Below are positions 1 through 7,043 of a stretch of 18,318 bases of DNA, one piece after another. Position numbers and translations under genes: made by a program. The number at the start of each line of letters is the position of its first letter. Within the stretch, counting starts at the first letter, position 1. The stretch lies in assembly GCA_018970625.1 (NCBI GenBank), contig JAGWVZ010000017.1, forward strand, positions 1 to 18,318, written 5' to 3'. The DNA is from Myxococcales bacterium. Its GTDB lineage: Bacteria; Myxococcota; Bradymonadia; REDH01. Under the pieces are notes generated by a model that saw nothing but the letters and a program-made list of their open reading frames with translations, was not told the origin of the DNA and searched no databases.

Positions 1-993
1 CAGCTCGGCTGGCGCCGACGGCAGGGGCGGTTCGTACGACGGCGCAAAGAAATCCACATACAGTGAATTTCCGAGCTCAATAATGCCGTCGATGATCTTC
101 GTCAGCTGCTCGTGCATGCCGGACTCAATGATGTCTTCGATGCTTCGGTCCACGAGGATATTCTGCACTGAGCCCAGAGCGGCCTGTGAACGAAGAGCGC
201 GCGGTTCGGGGTCCAGGCTCTGCACCAGTTGCAGGCACTCATCGACCTTGTCGAGACAGTACAGAACGGAGCGGGGCAGCGAGTGGTCAAGCAACAGGAA
301 TCGGGCCACGCGATAGCCGCGGACGGTGCCCCGGTTGCGCTTGAAGAACGATTCGTAGGCACCACAGGCGAGCAGAATCTGCACCCAGGTGACCATGTCG
401 GTAGCGTTATCGAGCTTGTCGAGACGCGTGGGGCCCAGCGCGTGGTGTCGGACGTCGAGAATACGGGCCGTCTGGTTGGCCCGCTCCATGTACATACCGA
501 GGTTCATGAACCACAGCGGCTCGGTGTCGGGCATGGTGCCCACGACGGCGCCGCGGAACTGGTGACCGGCGTCGCGCATGTGGCGATAGAAACCCGCGGG
601 GTCGTCCCGCCAGGCGGTGCGGGACGCCGGAGCGTCCATCCACAACCAGGTGGCGTTAATGGACTCCCACGTCTCGCGGCTGATGGTCTCGCGGATGATG
701 CGGGCATTTTCGCGGGCCCACTTCACGCAGGAGTAAATCGACACCGGGTTCTGGGTATCCCAGGTGAGGTAGTCGAGCACGTCGTCCTGCCGCGCCGATG
801 CATCCACACCGTAGCGCTGCACAAACTGGGGGTACTCACCGGCCACCACCAGCAGCGGCGTCCACCGCTGCTGAACCGGCAGCTCGCCATCGAGTCCACC
901 GCCCGAGGTGACACCCAGAATTCTCGCCATGCTCTCGGCGCGCTCCATATGGCGCTGCAGCCAGTATCCGCCTTCAGCGACACGTGAAATCAT
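1..993 (-). CDS. alpha-E domain protein (DUF403), C-terminus beyond window edge
   Basis: The frame is open from an ATG at 993 to base 1 (331 codons) with no stop, so the C-terminus lies outside the window. The protein begins MISRVAEGGYWLQRHMERAE and is all-helical in character. It carries the ER motif that names the family twice: MERAESMARIL near residue 16 and MERANQTARIL near residue 165. Known family context: alpha-E proteins accompany circularly permuted ATP-grasp ligases, often with transglutaminase-like proteins, and are thought to take part in making or modifying a peptide. The biochemical role is unproven. The start codon overlaps the stop of the upstream ATP-grasp gene in an ATGA arrangement (990-993), which implies one transcript and coupled translation. 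Usual family length is about 310-330 residues, so only a short tail should be missing. Family call is strong; function is inference. Confidence 0.9.
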   Translation of the reverse strand, partial: MISRVAEGGYWLQRHMERAESMARILGVTSGGGLDGELPVQQRWTPLLVVAGEYPQFVQRYGVDASARQDDVLDYLTWDTQNPVSIYSCVKWARENARIIRETISRETWESINATWLWMDAPASRTAWRDDPAGFYRHMRDAGHQFRGAVVGTMPDTEPLWFMNLGMYMERANQTARILDVRHHALGPTRLDKLDNATDMVTWVQILLACGAYESFFKRNRGTVRGYRVARFLLLDHSLPRSVLYCLDKVDECLQLVQSLDPEPRALRSQAALGSVQNILVDRSIEDIIESGMHEQLTKIIDGIIELGNSLYVDFFAPSYEPPLPSAPAEL

Positions 994-2483
994 GCTTCCC
1001 CTCCCAGTACCCAGGTATCTTTCGAGCCTCCACCCTGACTGGAGTTCACGACATACGAGCCCTCCTTCAGCGCGACGCGGGTAAGCCCGCCCGGCAGTAC
1101 CCAGGGGTCGTCGTCAGACATGATGATGTAGGGGCGCAGGTCGACGCGTCGCGGCACCATGTGACGCCCATCCCACACCGGACAGGTGGACAGCTCGACC
1201 AGCGGCTGCGCGATGTAGGCTTCCGGCGATGCGCGCAGCACCGACGCAAACTCTTCGCACTCCCGGGTAGACGCCGTGGGTCCGACCAGCATGCCGTAAC
1301 CACCAGCTCCGTCCACCCGCTTGACGACCAGCTGCTTCAGGTTGGCGAGCACGTGCGACAGCTCGCGGGGATTGCGGCAGCGCCACGTGGTCACCTGCTC
1401 AAGAATCGGGTCTTCATTCAGGTAATAGCGAATGAGGTCATGCACATAGGGGTAAATGGCCTTGTCATCGGCGACGCCGTTTCCGATGGCATTCATGAGC
1501 GTGACGTTGCCGGCCGCATAAGCGCCGAGCAGCCCGGGGACACCCAGCATCGAGTCTGAACGGAACACTCTGGGGTCCAGAAACAGGTCGTCGATGCGGC
1601 GATAAATGACGTCGACGTGCTGCAGACCGTGGGTGGTCTTGACGTACACGCGATCGTCGATGACCTCGAGGTCGGAGCCCTGAACCAGCTCGGTTCCACT
1701 GCGACGCGCCAGAAAGCCGTGCTCAAAATAGGCGGAGTTAAATGGGCCTGGCGTCAGGATCACAGGGCGGTCGTATCCGCGTGGCGACAGGGCGGTCATG
1801 GCCTCGCGCAGCTTCACGGGGTAGGCTTCGACGGGCAGCACATTCAGCTTTTCGAACGCTCGCGGAAAAGCGCGCTTCATAACCGCTCGGTTCTCGAGCA
1901 CGTACGACACCCCCGACGGGCATCGCAGGTTATCCTCGAGCACACGAAACACACCTTGACCGTCTCGAACCAGGTCAATGCCCGAAATGTGCACATACAC
2001 GCCGCCGGGCGGCCGTATGCCGCGCACGGCGGGAATATATCCGGAGCACGACTCCACCAGCTCGCGGTCCACCACACCATCGCGCAACACCCGCTGCGCA
2101 CCGTAGATGTCGGCGATAAACGCATTCAGCGCGACGACACGCTGCCTCAGACCTCGCTCGACGTGCTTCCAGGAAGCGGGGTCAACAGGGCGCGGCATGA
2201 GGTCGAACGGAAAGATTTTTTCGACCCCCCGTGAGTCACTGTACACACTGAACGTAACACCGCCCTGCACAAACGAAGAATCGGCAAGCACACGCTTGCG
2301 TTCCAGGCCGTCCGGCTCAAGCGAACCCAGACCATACAACACCTTGTCGATCGCAGGCTGTAGCGTGTCATCAGCCCGAAAATACTCGTCAAAGGTGTCT
2401 GGCGGTGGGGAATAATGGCCAAAAACCTCGCTGGAAGGCTTGCTGACCGACGATGAATCCGAAGCGACAACTCTTTCCGTCAC
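990..2483 (-). CDS. circularly permuted ATP-grasp protein (DUF404/DUF407)
   Basis: This is a 497-residue protein of the circularly permuted ATP-grasp family, predicted to form amide or peptide bonds using ATP; its substrate is unknown. Family landmarks are FPFDLMPRPV, the ERGLRQRVVALNAFIADIYG stretch, VLEDNLRCPSGVSYVLENR, the DVIYRRIDDLFLDP segment, VVKRVDGAGGYGM (nucleotide-binding glycine loop) and DLRPYIIM. I chose the GTG at 2483 because AAGGGAAG lies 5 bases upstream and the length fits the family (about 470-500). An open frame extends to 2831, but that extension lacks family similarity and would overlap the start of the divergent permease gene. The stop overlaps the start of the alpha-E gene. 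The pair is a well-known conserved gene couple, so an alpha-E partner immediately downstream supports the call. Confidence 0.92.
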   Translation of the reverse strand: MTERVVASDSSSVSKPSSEVFGHYSPPPDTFDEYFRADDTLQPAIDKVLYGLGSLEPDGLERKRVLADSSFVQGGVTFSVYSDSRGVEKIFPFDLMPRPVDPASWKHVERGLRQRVVALNAFIADIYGAQRVLRDGVVDRELVESCSGYIPAVRGIRPPGGVYVHISGIDLVRDGQGVFRVLEDNLRCPSGVSYVLENRAVMKRAFPRAFEKLNVLPVEAYPVKLREAMTALSPRGYDRPVILTPGPFNSAYFEHGFLARRSGTELVQGSDLEVIDDRVYVKTTHGLQHVDVIYRRIDDLFLDPRVFRSDSMLGVPGLLGAYAAGNVTLMNAIGNGVADDKAIYPYVHDLIRYYLNEDPILEQVTTWRCRNPRELSHVLANLKQLVVKRVDGAGGYGMLVGPTASTRECEEFASVLRASPEAYIAQPLVELSTCPVWDGRHMVPRRVDLRPYIIMSDDDPWVLPGGLTRVALKEGSYVVNSSQGGGSKDTWVLGGEA

Positions 2484-2811
2484 GGGTACTTCCCTTGTCT
2501 CGGAGTGCCGGGTGACCCTACCACGCAAGAACCCGCGGTAGAAGAATTTCGTTGTCTGAGGTCCGTCACCTTCCTTGACAGCCGCGACGACCCACCTAGG
2601 CAGACCGCTCGGCGCCGACACACCGGAATGCGCCGGCAGCGGGACCGCTGTTGACCCCACGCACGACCGTCTGAGCCATGCGAGGCGCAGCGCGCAGCGT
2701 GTGGCGCTGAGGGCGGTCAGCGCTTCACCGACCGAATCGCCCCGAATGAGCAGCGGCAAGCGCTTACATGGAGAGTCCATGCCTGGTGAGACACCGCGAG
2801 TGAGGTTCGTG
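2484..2811. other. divergent intergenic region, no gene recognised
   Basis: These 328 bases separate the ATP-grasp gene (minus) from the AmpG-like permease (plus), so promoters for both should lie here. Open frames from both sides run through it, but their translations are Arg/Ser-rich and resemble no family. A TTGACA sits at 2575-2580 on the plus strand, but I find no convincing -10 box at the right distance. I see no clear operator or stable hairpin. Confidence 0.5.
2489..2496 (-). promoter_or_regulatory. ribosome binding site deciding the GTG start of the ATP-grasp gene
   Basis: The minus strand reads AAGGGAAG here, five bases before the GTG at 2483. No comparable site precedes the other in-frame start candidates further upstream, so it favours 2483 over the 2831 start. 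Confidence 0.6.
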
Positions 2812-4086
2812 ATGACGAGGAATCTTCCCACTTATGCAGAACCGCCGCGTATGTGGGTGGCTGGGCTGTTGGGGACGCTGTATTTTTCGCAGGGCCTGCC
2901 CTTTGGATTCTTTACGCAGAGCCTTCCCGTACTGCTGCGTGAGGCGGGCGTGTCACTCGCGGGCATTGGTCTGGTGAACCTGCTGGCGCTGCCGTGGGCG
3001 CTCAAGTTCCTGTGGGCGCCGCTGGTGGACCGCACCGCTCCGGGACCCGGTGGAAAACGCCGTTGGATTTTGCCGTTGCAGCTGCTGACCGCGCTGGCGT
3101 TGCTGGCTTGCGCGGCCATGGAGCCCGAAGGCGGTATGCGCGCCATTCTGGGGATTGTGTTGTTCGTGAACCTGATGGCGGCAACGCAGGACATCGCGAC
3201 CGATGGTCTGGCCGTGGACGTGTTGTTGCCGAGGGAGCGAGGGTGGGCGAATGGTCTGCAGGTGGCGGCGTATCGCGCCGGCATGGTGGTGGGCGGCGGT
3301 GTGATTCTGATGCTGCTGGAGCGGCTGGGCTGGCGATGGTCCATGGTGGGCATGGCGGCCGTGCTGTTGCTGGCGACGTTGCCGATTTGGCGGTGGCGTG
3401 CTCGCGGGAGCGACGAGGTAATGTCACACGCAGCGGCCGATGCGGACCACCGCCCTGCCCCCGGTGCGGCGCGATGGGGCTTCTGGCATCGCAACGGCGC
3501 GGTGCCGCTGTTTGTGCTGGTCGTGACCTACAAGGCGGGCGATGCGATCGTGGGCGCGATGATTCGACCCTGGATGGTGGATCGCGGCATGAGCATGACC
3601 GAGATCGGATTTGTGCTGGGGACGGTGGGCTTTGTGGCGGCGCTGGCGGGCGCCATGACCGGTGGCGCGCTCATCCATCGTCTGGGCAGGCGAACGGCGC
3701 TCGTCGCGTTCGGATTTGCGCAGGCGGCCTCGCTGACGGCGTTCTGGGCTTGCGCGGTGACAGCGCCGCCCGCCGCCTGGGTGCTTGCCGGCATCGCTGT
3801 CGAACACTTTGTGTCCTCGATGGCGACCGCTGCGCTGTTCACGTGCATGATGGACTGGACGCGGCCGCAGTTTCCCGCGGGCGATTATACGATTCAGGCG
3901 AGCGCGGTGGTCGTTTCGTCGGGCGTGGCTGCGGCGCTGAGCGGCGCGTTGGCTCAGCACCACGGGTATGGCCTGGTGTTTGGGTTGGGAGCGTTGGTGT
4001 CTGTGATGGTCACCAGCGGGGTTCTGTTGTTGCCGTCATCGTGGTTTATATCGCGTCCGGAACGCATCGGGGCTTCGACGATGTGA
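2812..4086 (+). CDS. MFS permease, AmpG-like (PAT family)
   Basis: This is a 424-residue polytopic inner-membrane transporter with about 12 hydrophobic segments. Signature stretches are LYFSQGLPFGFF (about residues 23-34), KFLWAPLVDR (65-74) and TQDIATDGLAVD (125-136). The last is characteristic of the AmpG/acetyl-CoA transporter branch, whose best-known member imports anhydro-muropeptides for peptidoglycan recycling. A charged, Ala/Pro-rich cytoplasmic loop near residues 200-225 separates the two halves. I chose the ATG at 2812 because GAGTGAGG lies 6 bases upstream and the protein then begins just before the first membrane segment. An ATG at 2779 with GGAGAG is the main alternative, while the 2575 start adds an unrelated N-terminal extension. 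Substrate is not certain, because many AmpG-like proteins in this lineage are uncharacterised. No amidase or beta-lactamase gene is nearby to support muropeptide transport. Confidence 0.85.
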   Translation: MTRNLPTYAEPPRMWVAGLLGTLYFSQGLPFGFFTQSLPVLLREAGVSLAGIGLVNLLALPWALKFLWAPLVDRTAPGPGGKRRWILPLQLLTALALLACAAMEPEGGMRAILGIVLFVNLMAATQDIATDGLAVDVLLPRERGWANGLQVAAYRAGMVVGGGVILMLLERLGWRWSMVGMAAVLLLATLPIWRWRARGSDEVMSHAAADADHRPAPGAARWGFWHRNGAVPLFVLVVTYKAGDAIVGAMIRPWMVDRGMSMTEIGFVLGTVGFVAALAGAMTGGALIHRLGRRTALVAFGFAQAASLTAFWACAVTAPPAAWVLAGIAVEHFVSSMATAALFTCMMDWTRPQFPAGDYTIQASAVVVSSGVAAALSGALAQHHGYGLVFGLGALVSVMVTSGVLLLPSSWFISRPERIGASTM

Positions 4087-4338
4087 TCGCATGGCTGCGG
4101 TGCTGTGCATTTACCGGCACATCACAACCGTCCCTCTGCAGCCTACAGGCATAACGGCTTGATAACTTCAGGTCTCTCTCGCAACAGAAATACGCCGCCA
4201 TAAACGTGAACGAAAAGTCATATTATTTATCTGCGAGAAAAATGGTGTGGTCTGAAATTCAGGTATTGAATCCCGCCGAAAAAGCTGAAAAGCGGTGCCG
4301 CAACAGACCTGAAACCACCCTGTATGCAGGATGCGGGC
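4087..4338. promoter_or_regulatory. AT-richer intergenic region, likely promoter of the acyltransferase gene
   Basis: The stretch around 4190-4275 is clearly richer in A and T than its surroundings. It includes TATTATTTAT at 4221-4230, a possible -10 area, and an 11-base palindrome CTGAA-A-TTCAG at 4252-4262. No well-spaced -35 box is visible. The permease and acyltransferase genes are 252 bases apart, so the acyltransferase probably has its own promoter here. The exact site cannot be fixed by eye. Confidence 0.35.
4100..4125 (+). terminator. weak hairpin after the AmpG-like permease gene
   Basis: GTG-C-TGTGC pairs with GCACA-T-CAC across an 8-base loop, with one mismatch. It begins 14 bases after the permease stop codon. 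No T-run follows, so it is not a standard intrinsic terminator. It may be a 3'-end stabilising stem or chance. Confidence 0.2.
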
Positions 4339-5169
4339 ATGGAAACGGCAACGAACACGTCCTCTGACATATCGCCGCTGGCACTACGCGGGTTCGAGCG
4401 GATCGCGGTACCCGCATTGAGCTGGTGGAACCGACAGACGATCGGAAAGCAGCTTGCTCAAAAGACCATCAATGAGATGAATGCGGCGTGGATTCTGGCC
4501 GTGATGAAGAATCTGCTGCAGGTCCATCACGAGCAGCCGGTGCTGTCACTGCACGCTCCCAAAGGGGTGATTCTGGTGGCCAACCACCTGTCTTTCTTTG
4601 ACATGTACGTTTGCGCCAGCTGGATGCAGCGCCATACGTCGCTGGTGGGCCACGTGTATTTTCCCGTGCGCTCCGAATATTTCTACACCCGCCCCGACGG
4701 CATGCTGCTGAACATGGCTATCAGCGGTGGTTCCATGTGGCCACCTGTATTTCGAGACGGCGAGCGGCGCGAGCTGAACGAACAGGGCATTCGGCAGCTC
4801 GTGCAACGCTTTTCACCCGGCGCCATTGTGGGATTCCACCCTGAAGGCCGCCGCAATCAGGGCGACGACCCGCACGTGCAGGCGCCCTCGCGCGCTGGTG
4901 TTGGCAAAGTGATTCTGCAGTGCGACCCCGATGTCGTGGTGCTGCCCTATTTTATTATCGGGCTGTCGAATCGATTTGCCGACGAAATTACCCGCGGCTC
5001 CCGAAGAGCCGGCCAGCGAGGCCAGGCGGTGCGCCTCTGGTTCGGCGAACCGCAGCGTGCAGGTGAACTGCAACCGCTGGGTGACGCTCGAACCATTACC
5101 GACCGGGTCATGGCCAGCGTTGCCGACCTGGCCCGGCAGGATCGCGACGCCGGCACTCCCATGTGCTGA
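4339..5169 (+). CDS. PlsC-like 1-acylglycerol-3-phosphate acyltransferase
   Basis: This is a 276-residue protein of the lysophospholipid acyltransferase (PlsC/LPLAT) family, which transfers acyl chains to glycerol-phosphate lipids at the inner membrane. The catalytic HX4D motif is NHLSFFD (His 83, Asp 88), and FHPEGRR at 166-172 matches the phosphate-binding FPEGTR block. A hydrophobic patch just before His 83 (GVILVAN) is typical. I chose the ATG at 4339 because AGGA lies 7 bases upstream; the ATG at 4324 has no such site and adds only five residues. The substrate could be another lysolipid or an ornithine-type lipid, because this branch is broad. It stands alone after an AT-richer gap and converges on the GreA-like gene. 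Confidence 0.85.
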   Translation: METATNTSSDISPLALRGFERIAVPALSWWNRQTIGKQLAQKTINEMNAAWILAVMKNLLQVHHEQPVLSLHAPKGVILVANHLSFFDMYVCASWMQRHTSLVGHVYFPVRSEYFYTRPDGMLLNMAISGGSMWPPVFRDGERRELNEQGIRQLVQRFSPGAIVGFHPEGRRNQGDDPHVQAPSRAGVGKVILQCDPDVVVLPYFIIGLSNRFADEITRGSRRAGQRGQAVRLWFGEPQRAGELQPLGDARTITDRVMASVADLARQDRDAGTPMC

Positions 5170-5237
5170 GCAGGCCGCGGGTAAAGGTCTGAGCGCAAAC
5201 CTCCGCACAGGCGCCGCGCCCACAAACCACTCAGGCG

Positions 5238-5747
5238 CTACGCACCGGAATCAATTCGGACCACCGTCAGCCGACGCCCGGTATCTGTGACCACCACCTC
5301 GTCATCGACGCCGGCCCCCATGAGCGCGCGTCCCTGAGGAGCCTGCGGAGTCACCACGACCACGGCCACACCGCACACCTCGACACGGGTGCCACCCGCT
5401 GCCGGGCCCAGAAAAAGCCACGCCTCCTCACCGTCCCCGTCGCGCACCGCCACGAGGCAGGGTCCATCAATCGCGTCGCGAGCGACCGGAATCGAAGCGC
5501 GCAGCCGCTCAAACAGCGCCAGATTCTTCTGCAGGTCCAGCTGCCGGCGATTCTGCGCTCCCGCCAGATACGACGCCTCGGTGGCACGGGTATCGTATTT
5601 GTTTTCGGCCTTGCTCTGCTCGCTCGTCGCTTCGTCGCGCGCGATATTTACCTGCGCGGTCGCCACCGCGAGCTCATCCCCAAGCCGTTCAACAATCGCC
5701 TGTAATACGGCTCGCCACGTAGGCGGCATGGAGAGCACACACGTCAT
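5238..5747 (-). CDS. GreA/GreB-like transcription elongation factor family protein
   Basis: This is a 169-residue protein close in length to GreA (about 158). Residues about 10-85 form a charged helical, coiled-coil-like region containing SKAENKYDTRATEASYLAG, a signature of the small standalone GreAB family. Residues about 95-167 match the GreA C-terminal FKBP-like domain, including VVTPQAPQGRALMGAGVDDE, the counterpart of the usual SPxSPxGxALxGK block. True GreA binds the RNA polymerase secondary channel and stimulates transcript cleavage with two tip acids. In my by-eye alignment, one of these (Asp of D-x-x-E) is Ser here, so cleavage activity is doubtful. The start at 5747 has GGTGA 6 bases upstream. 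The gene lies 53 bases upstream of the PI-PLC-like gene's stop codon, on the same strand. Confidence 0.82.
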   Translation of the reverse strand: MTCVLSMPPTWRAVLQAIVERLGDELAVATAQVNIARDEATSEQSKAENKYDTRATEASYLAGAQNRRQLDLQKNLALFERLRASIPVARDAIDGPCLVAVRDGDGEEAWLFLGPAAGGTRVEVCGVAVVVVTPQAPQGRALMGAGVDDEVVVTDTGRRLTVVRIDSGA

Positions 5748-5800
5748 GCGATTTCACCGCTCAACACAATCGGCCCGGTCGATGAGGCCAACCCACCGAC

Positions 5801-6820
5801 TCACCGGCGAGGCCGGACACCGTTGAGCACCTCTACCACCTCTGCCGCGTCACCGATATCCACGAAATCCACAGCGATCACATTTGGCAGCCGCGACTGC
5901 TCTGCCGCGCACTCCTCGGCGCGCGCCAGAAGCACCTCGTACGAGTTGGCCTCGGGTGCAAAGAACGGGTCCGGAAGCGGATTGGATACCCAGTGGTTCA
6001 TCAGGAACAGCCCGTTGTCCTGACTTCCCCGGTTCAGCTCGCAGCTAAACTCCTGCACCGAACCAAAACTGTACGGCGTATCAAAGTACACGTCCCAGGC
6101 CGGCAGGACCACCGGCGTCGACGTCCGACCCGACTCCACCGTCAGCAACACGCGCTGCCCTGCTCCAATCAGCTCGCGCAGCGTCGGCCATTCGCCGTCC
6201 GCCGGGGGCAGAATGGCCATGTCAGCCAGCCCGCTCGCCTGCACCAGCGTCGCCATGTCGGCAGCATCCACGTCATCCTCAAAGATAAAGGCCATCACGT
6301 CGTCGGGATGCTCGTTCAGGAACGACACAATCCCGGACAGCTGTTCCGTGGCGTCGCTCGAACCAAATCCGCAGCTGCCGTGGCAAAACAGCAGGCGATC
6401 GTCCTCGCGATACACGTCGATCAGCATCGCGCGAACCCCGAGTGCCAGCTGGTCAGGAATCGACAGGTTGTGATTCGGCGCAATAAAACCGTCGGCCGCG
6501 TTGGCCATGGCGTTGTGCGTGCCCAGCAACACCACCTCGTCGAACCTGCGATCACAAAGCTCTACAAAGCCATTACACCGCTTTTCCGCCTCCACCACGT
6601 CGTCGGCAACGTCATCGCCCGCTGCGTCTGCAGAGCCATCGGACGACGTCTCGTTCCCACCATCCGGCACGTCCCCAACGGCGGTATCCACGCCGACATC
6701 GAGATCGTCTGCGCCAGCGGCGCCATCATCAGACACGCCACAGGCAGCCATCGCCAGACACATCATCACACAGGGTGGAACGCGCATACGCAAACGATTC
6801 ACAGCAATTCCGGGATACAT
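5801..6820 (-). CDS. PI-PLC X-domain lipoprotein
   Basis: This 339-residue predicted lipoprotein carries a phosphatidylinositol-specific phospholipase C X-type catalytic domain. The N-terminus has a hydrophobic stretch ending in the lipobox-like MAAC, with Cys 27 as the lipid-modified residue. About 50 residues rich in Asp, Gly and Ala follow as a tether. The domain begins near residue 85. LLGTHNAM (His 102) and LLFCHGSCGF (His 147) match the two catalytic histidines of bacterial PI-PLC, and IDVY between them fits the active-site Asp region. The likely reaction is cleavage of phosphoinositides or related lipids at the outer surface; substrate is unknown. The start is uncertain: GTG 6859, ATG 6820 and ATG 6787 are all in frame. 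I prefer 6820, which gives a 26-residue signal peptide, though no strong ribosome site marks it. Two cysteine pairs downstream (residues about 82 and 89; 146 and 150) could form disulfides. Confidence 0.85.
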   Translation of the reverse strand: MYPGIAVNRLRMRVPPCVMMCLAMAACGVSDDGAAGADDLDVGVDTAVGDVPDGGNETSSDGSADAAGDDVADDVVEAEKRCNGFVELCDRRFDEVVLLGTHNAMANAADGFIAPNHNLSIPDQLALGVRAMLIDVYREDDRLLFCHGSCGFGSSDATEQLSGIVSFLNEHPDDVMAFIFEDDVDAADMATLVQASGLADMAILPPADGEWPTLRELIGAGQRVLLTVESGRTSTPVVLPAWDVYFDTPYSFGSVQEFSCELNRGSQDNGLFLMNHWVSNPLPDPFFAPEANSYEVLLARAEECAAEQSRLPNVIAVDFVDIGDAAEVVEVLNGVRPRR

Positions 6821-6978
6821 GAGCGTGACTTCAGGCAGACTGACACAGACCTGTAACACTCATGTCACACATTGTCAGCCCCCTGGTCACCACCCCGAAT
6901 GTCAGGAACCTTCACGCACACCTCCCGAAGCGCGATGACCCGGCGACGCACGTTGTAAAACGGTGCTTCCGCGGGCCA

Positions 6979-7043
6979 CGGCATTCCTACCGGTAACTCC
7001 CCCGGCGGTGCTCGCAGCCCTCATCAGGCGGCATTCCTAACGG
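6979..7043. repeat. 15-base direct repeat, two copies 50 bases apart
   Basis: CGGCATTCCTACCGG at 6979-6993 and CGGCATTCCTAACGG at 7029-7043 differ at one base. The second copy spans the stop codon of the rRNA methyltransferase gene. Similarity does not extend beyond the 15 bases. It could be a small duplication or chance. Confidence 0.4.

Noticed and set aside
229..987. Long plus-strand open frame (252 codons) opposite the alpha-E gene
   Set aside because: It is His/Val/Gly-rich with no family resemblance and lies entirely antisense to a well-supported gene; GC-rich coding sequence often leaves such frames open.
2994..4154. Plus-strand frame of 386 codons inside the AmpG-like permease gene
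   Set aside because: It is a +1 shadow of the permease, Gly/Arg-rich and without hydrophobic segments.
5170..5237. Possible bidirectional terminator between the acyltransferase and GreA-like genes
   Set aside because: GC-rich short complementary pieces exist, but no stem of useful length followed by a T-run is visible on either strand.
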